The notes under the pieces: model-generated | Seen by the model: the letters and a program-made list of their open reading frames with translations, nothing else | Database searches by the model: none | Told to the model about the DNA's origin: nothing | Origin: an uncultured Collinsella sp. | GTDB taxonomy: Bacteria; Actinomycetota; Coriobacteriia; Coriobacteriales; Coriobacteriaceae | Reading direction: 5' to 3' | NCBI GenBank assembly: GCA_958452935.1 | Contig: CAUDVX010000009.1 | Location: forward strand, 1-60,602 | DNA: 60,602 nucleotides | Shown here: piece after piece, positions 57,314 through 60,602 of the stretch | Layout of the letters: each line of letters starts with the position of its first letter | Position numbering within the stretch: position 1 is the first letter of the stretch | Position numbers and translations under genes: made by a program

Positions 57314-58246
57314 CTACCCCCTCTTCTTGGAAATCAGGCGGACGATACCCACCAGTGCAGCGGAGATGATAAACAGGACAACGCCCATGCCAAACAGAGC
57401 CGAGCGGTGCAGGCCCGAGGAATAACTCATATCGAGCGCGATCTGACTCGTGAGCGTTGAGATAGGGCTCGAGATGCTATCCGGAATGACCGGGGCGTTG
57501 CCCACGACCATGAGCACGGCCATGGTCTCACCGATGGCGCGACCCATGCCCAAGACAATCGCATCGACGATACCCAACTTGGCTGCAGGCAGCACGACTT
57601 TGTAGATGGTCTGCCACTTGGTGGCACCCATGGCATAGGATGCCTCGCGAATGCCCATGGGAATGGAATTGAGGGCATCGATGGTGAGCGTGGTGATGGT
57701 GGGAACGATCATGATGGCGAGCACGAACCACGCCGTCAGCGCGCCAAAGCCAAGACCGCCGGTCAGCTGCGCGATAAACGGACGGATGATGACCATGCCA
57801 AAGAAGCCGTAGATGATGGAGGGGATGCCCGCCAGCAGGTCGACGGCGGGGCTGATGAGCCTGCGCACGCGCTTGCTGGCGATCTCGACCAGATACACAG
57901 CCGTGCCCACACCCAGGGGCACACCCATGGCGAGCGCACCGACAGTCACCAGACCAGAACCCGCCAGCAGCGACATAATGCCGTAGTGGCCCTCAGAGGG
58001 TGCCCATGTAAAGCTAAAGAAGTCCGCCAGGCCGATGTCGGTAAAGACCGGCAGCGCCGAGTACGTGGTAAAGACAAAAATCAGGATGACGGTGACGACC
58101 GCCAAGAACGCGCAGGCAAAGAAGATCCACTGCAGCGCCTTCTCCTTAAGATAGGTGCTGCGCGACACCAACGCCAACTCACGCTTTTTGGGCACCCGGG
58201 TCTCCTGCTCAATCTGGGGGGTTTCCTGTGCTTCCACGCTACTCAC
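57314..58246 (-). CDS. pstC: Phosphate ABC transporter permease PstC
   Basis: PstC is the second channel half (310 aa, about six helices). Typical motifs are GIPSIIYGFFGMVIIRPF and the EAA loop NSIPMGIREASYAMGATKWQTIYKVVLPAA. The start (58246) overlaps the end of pstS by 8 bp, and pstA follows by 3 bp. All are on one strand. Confidence 0.93.
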   Translation of the reverse strand: MSSVEAQETPQIEQETRVPKKRELALVSRSTYLKEKALQWIFFACAFLAVVTVILIFVFTTYSALPVFTDIGLADFFSFTWAPSEGHYGIMSLLAGSGLVTVGALAMGVPLGVGTAVYLVEIASKRVRRLISPAVDLLAGIPSIIYGFFGMVIIRPFIAQLTGGLGFGALTAWFVLAIMIVPTITTLTIDALNSIPMGIREASYAMGATKWQTIYKVVLPAAKLGIVDAIVLGMGRAIGETMAVLMVVGNAPVIPDSISSPISTLTSQIALDMSYSSGLHRSALFGMGVVLFIISAALVGIVRLISKKRG

Positions 58247-59075
58247 TCCCCTTTCCGTCGTTGGTGACGGGAATAAAGCCCGCCTCGCGAATCTGCTTGT
58301 CCATCTTTTCGGACGTCACATAGTCGATGTAATCCTGCGCCTGCTGCGAAGGCGTCCCCTTCACAAAGAAGTAAAGGTCACGCGAGATGGGATAGCCGCC
58401 ACTTGCGACCGTCTTCTCGGATGCCTCGACATGGTTGACCGAAACGGCCTTGACCGAGGTCTTAGCGTTGAGGCTCTCGACAAAACCCAGCGAGATGTAG
58501 CCAATAGCGCCACGCGAGCGGGACACGACATCGCGTACCTGACCCGTACCCGAAAGAACAGCCGAGCGGCGATCGAACGGCGTGCCGTCCATCACGATAG
58601 TGCGGAAGGCCTCGCGCGTACCGGACGCCTCGTCGCGGTTGATAACCTGAATCTTCAGGTCCTCTCCGCCGACTTCTTTCCAGTTGGTGATCTTGCCGGC
58701 GTAAATATCGCGGAGCTGCTCGGTCGAGAGATTGTCGACCGGGTTGTCGTCGTTCACGATGACTGCAATGCCGTCGTGTGCGATTACGATCGGGGTCAGG
58801 CCCAAATCCTGCTCGTCGGCATTGAGGCCACGAGACGAACTAGCGATGTCGGCGGTGCCGGCGCTAACAGCTTCGATGCCAGCAGATGAGCCAAGGCCGG
58901 AGACGAGCACGTCGATGCCGGTCTCCTCTTTAAAGCCCTCGGCCGCGATCTCGGCAATGGGAAGGCACGTCGTAGAGCCGGCAACGGTGATGGAAGAGGT
59001 AGAAGATCCCGAGGAGCAGGCGCACAGCGTGAGCGTGAGCACTGCTGCACTCAGGACCGATGCGATCTTTCTCAT
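58239..59075 (-). CDS. pstS: Phosphate-binding lipoprotein PstS
   Basis: PstS is the extracytoplasmic phosphate receptor (278 aa). The N-terminus is a lipoprotein signal ending LCAC (lipidated Cys20), and the mature part shows ITVAGSTTCLPIAEI, SSAGIEAVSAGTADIASSSR and NRDEASGTREAF, the phosphate-binding loops. The start is ATG 59075, which overlaps the pgeF stop by 4 bp (ATGA), and the stop overlaps pstC. So pgeF and the pst genes are one transcript. Confidence 0.93.
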   Translation of the reverse strand: MRKIASVLSAAVLTLTLCACSSGSSTSSITVAGSTTCLPIAEIAAEGFKEETGIDVLVSGLGSSAGIEAVSAGTADIASSSRGLNADEQDLGLTPIVIAHDGIAVIVNDDNPVDNLSTEQLRDIYAGKITNWKEVGGEDLKIQVINRDEASGTREAFRTIVMDGTPFDRRSAVLSGTGQVRDVVSRSRGAIGYISLGFVESLNAKTSVKAVSVNHVEASEKTVASGGYPISRDLYFFVKGTPSQQAQDYIDYVTSEKMDKQIREAGFIPVTNDGKGSE

Positions 59076-59872
59076 AGCATCACGCCGATCGCAGCATGGC
59101 GCCCACAGGTGCCGCCCTCGTTGCGGTAGGAATAAAAGCGGTCGTTCTGACGAACGGTGGAAAGTTTGGTGTCCACAATACCGTTCACATCGACACCGGC
59201 ATCCACCAGCGCCTCGCGAATGGCGGCGGAAAGATCGAGCATGCGAGAAGCAGTAGCATCGATGCACGAGAACTCGGCAGCAAAGCGATCCATAAGTTCT
59301 TGGGACACCTCATACTCGTCGCCCAGGATATGGGGCCCAATATAGGCAGAGATGTCCTCCGGCGTGCAGTCAGCCGCCTCACAAAGCGCCTGGCAGGCTT
59401 TGGCAGAAATACGCGCAATCGTGCCCTTCCAGCCAGAATGCACCACGGCAAAGCCGCCGGGAGCCACCAGCACCACGGGAACACAATCGGCAAAGCAGAG
59501 CATCACGGGCACCTCATGGGCCGTACAGACGAGGGCATCACAGCCCTCGGCAATCTGCTCACGAATGTTCTCGAGATCATCGGCACCGTTCGAGGTCACC
59601 GTCACGACGTGGTCACCATGTACTTGATTGGGCACGAGCAGATTATGCTCGCACTCAGCGGCGCCCATGGCTTCGAGCGCTCGACGACGATTTTCTTGAA
59701 CGGCAAAGGGGTCATCGCCTACATGCGAGCCCAGATTGAGTGAGGAGTACGCATCTTCGGAAACACCGCCGGTGCGCTCGGTAAAGGCAAAACGAACATC
59801 GGTCGTCGAACCCTCCACCAACGTAACTCCATCATGGTCGACACGCGAAACGTTGTCCGCACGTGCTGCCAT
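59072..59872 (-). CDS. pgeF: Peptidoglycan editing factor PgeF (YfiH family, laccase domain)
   Basis: PgeF is a copper/zinc-type multicopper-fold amidase-like editor that keeps wrong amino acids out of the peptidoglycan precursors (266 aa). Visible motifs are NQVHGDHVV (metal His), CADCVPVVL (Cys and Asp) and VVHSGWKGT (His). The start is ATG 59872. In Actinobacteria it lies between ftsZ and yggS. Here its stop is coupled to pstS, so phosphate transport is inserted into the division cluster. Confidence 0.9.
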   Translation of the reverse strand: MAARADNVSRVDHDGVTLVEGSTTDVRFAFTERTGGVSEDAYSSLNLGSHVGDDPFAVQENRRRALEAMGAAECEHNLLVPNQVHGDHVVTVTSNGADDLENIREQIAEGCDALVCTAHEVPVMLCFADCVPVVLVAPGGFAVVHSGWKGTIARISAKACQALCEAADCTPEDISAYIGPHILGDEYEVSQELMDRFAAEFSCIDATASRMLDLSAAIREALVDAGVDVNGIVDTKLSTVRQNDRFYSYRNEGGTCGRHAAIGVML

Positions 59873-60025
59873 ACTAAAGCCTCCTATTACAACAAGTACC
59901 GCGGCGTCGCCGCGCAGTCCGTGTTTATACGGCTGTCATACTTCTTTAAAAGGATACCCGCAGCGGTAGGGACCAAACGTAAAGGGAACGTAAGGAGATT
60001 GGAGGCTTTCGTTTACAAACGAGAA

Positions 60026-60056
60026 ACAAAAAGGGCGCATCCATACGGACGCGCCC
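60026..60056 (-). terminator. Terminator after ftsZ
   Basis: Arms GGGCGCGTCC/GGATGCGCCC (one wobble) around GTAT are followed on the minus strand by TTTTTG. It separates ftsZ from pgeF. Confidence 0.85.
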
Positions 60057-60082
60057 CTGTGCAAAACAATGCGAAGAACGAC

Positions 60083-60602
60083 TTAGAAGCTGCCGCGCTT
60101 GAGGAAGTCGGGAAGCTCAAACTGATCGTTGCCAAAGTTGGGCAGCTCGGTACCGCCGACGTTGCGAGTCGGGGCAGCCTGAGCGGGGCTGGCAGCCGGA
60201 GCGGTGCGCTGCGGCTCAGCGGAAGCAGCGGCCTTGCTCTGGGACTGCTGAGCAGCGAAGAGCTCGTCCTGACGGTTGACGTTGGAGTCGGAGAAGCCCG
60301 TAGCGATAACGGTGATGCGCACCTGGTCGCCCAGGGACTCGTCAACAACGGTACCGAAGATGATGTTGGCCTCGGGGTCGACGGCATTGGCGACAACGTC
60401 GGCGGCGTCGCTGATCTCCTGAATGCCCAGGTCCTTGGAGCCGGCGATGGAAAGCAGGACACGCGTGGCGCCATCGATGGAGCTCTCGAGCAGCGGACTG
60501 GAGATGGCCTGCTGGGCAGCGTCGACGGCACGGGTATCCCCAGAAGCGGTACCGATACCCATCATGGCGGTACCGGCCTGCTTCATGATGGTCTTAACAT
60601 CG
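60083..60602 (-). CDS. ftsZ: Cell division protein FtsZ, C-terminal part (5' end outside the window)
   Basis: This is the last ~172 residues of FtsZ, with no N-terminal GTPase motif because the window ends. The fragment holds the end of the GTPase domain (GIGTASGDTRAVDAAQQAISSPLLE), the C-terminal domain (VDPEANIIFGTVVDESLGDQVRITVIATGF), a short Ala/Gln/Pro-rich linker and the conserved tail LPDFLKRGSF, which binds SepF and FtsA-type anchors. It is the first gene of the division run and ends in its own terminator. Confidence 0.95.
   Translation of the reverse strand, partial: DVKTIMKQAGTAMMGIGTASGDTRAVDAAQQAISSPLLESSIDGATRVLLSIAGSKDLGIQEISDAADVVANAVDPEANIIFGTVVDESLGDQVRITVIATGFSDSNVNRQDELFAAQQSQSKAAASAEPQRTAPAASPAQAAPTRNVGGTELPNFGNDQFELPDFLKRGSF

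Overview
The window looks like a chromosomal segment of a strictly anaerobic, high-GC actinobacterium of the class Coriobacteriia, most like Collinsella. This is inferred from protein content, from codons that mostly end in G or C, from the ftsZ-pgeF-yggS-sepF-yggT-divIVA order, and from anaerobe genes such as a 2-hydroxyacyl-CoA dehydratase system, a selenocysteine-containing SelD and molybdate/molybdopterin genes. I ran no database search. There is no phage, insertion sequence or CRISPR array, and most of the sequence reads as core genome.

Layout. 1-430: a two-tRNA operon (Pro, Gly) with a clear promoter and terminator. 430-8.9 kb: brnQ, then a selenium cluster (selD with an in-frame UGA, yedF, DUF3343, cysteine-desulfurase-like) and, upstream on the same strand, two HgdB-like iron-sulfur proteins with their activase. 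9-14.5 kb: molybdate uptake (modABC) and molybdopterin insertion (moaB/mogA, moeA). 14.6-23.1 kb: a CLC-F-type fluoride exporter, lipid kinase, ArfB-like rescue factor, xpt, an MFS pump, metY, a C_GCAxxG protein, yigZ and the RNase P RNA. 23.4-36.9 kb: rpsA, HAD phosphatases, a DeoR/PTS/isomerase sugar locus with a broken PTS gene, a CdsB-like desulfidase, rpiB, ndk, argH and argG. 37-49 kb: polA, an M18 peptidase, yaaA, thiC under a TPP riboswitch, thiD, an SGNH hydrolase, a PARG-like protein and a Bax-inhibitor-1 family protein. 49-51.8 kb: a Pit phosphate transporter with its DUF47 partner and a nitroreductase. 51.9-60.6 kb: the division genes divIVA, yggT, sepF, yggS, pgeF and ftsZ (cut by the window end), with phoU-pstBACS between yggS and pgeF.

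How the parts work together. The selenium genes make and deliver activated selenium. The molybdenum genes nearby make the cofactor that many Sec- or selenium-dependent enzymes need. The two phosphate systems (low-affinity Pit, high-affinity Pst) lie less than 10 kb apart. Regulation visible in the sequence includes the TPP riboswitch, an Arg-codon-rich leader peptide with alternative hairpins before argG, a phased direct-repeat operator before the sugar operon, and twin palindromes before modA.

Most notable observations: (1) selD reads through a UGA at codon 17 followed by a bSECIS-like hairpin; (2) the 24-codon leader before argG contains six Arg codons; (3) five TCAT repeats sit exactly 10 bp apart before the sugar operon; (4) several families of intergenic palindromes occur, including a three-unit array with an 80-bp pitch; (5) codon usage changes abruptly inside the nitroreductase gene; (6) yggT appears to start at AUC or AUU.
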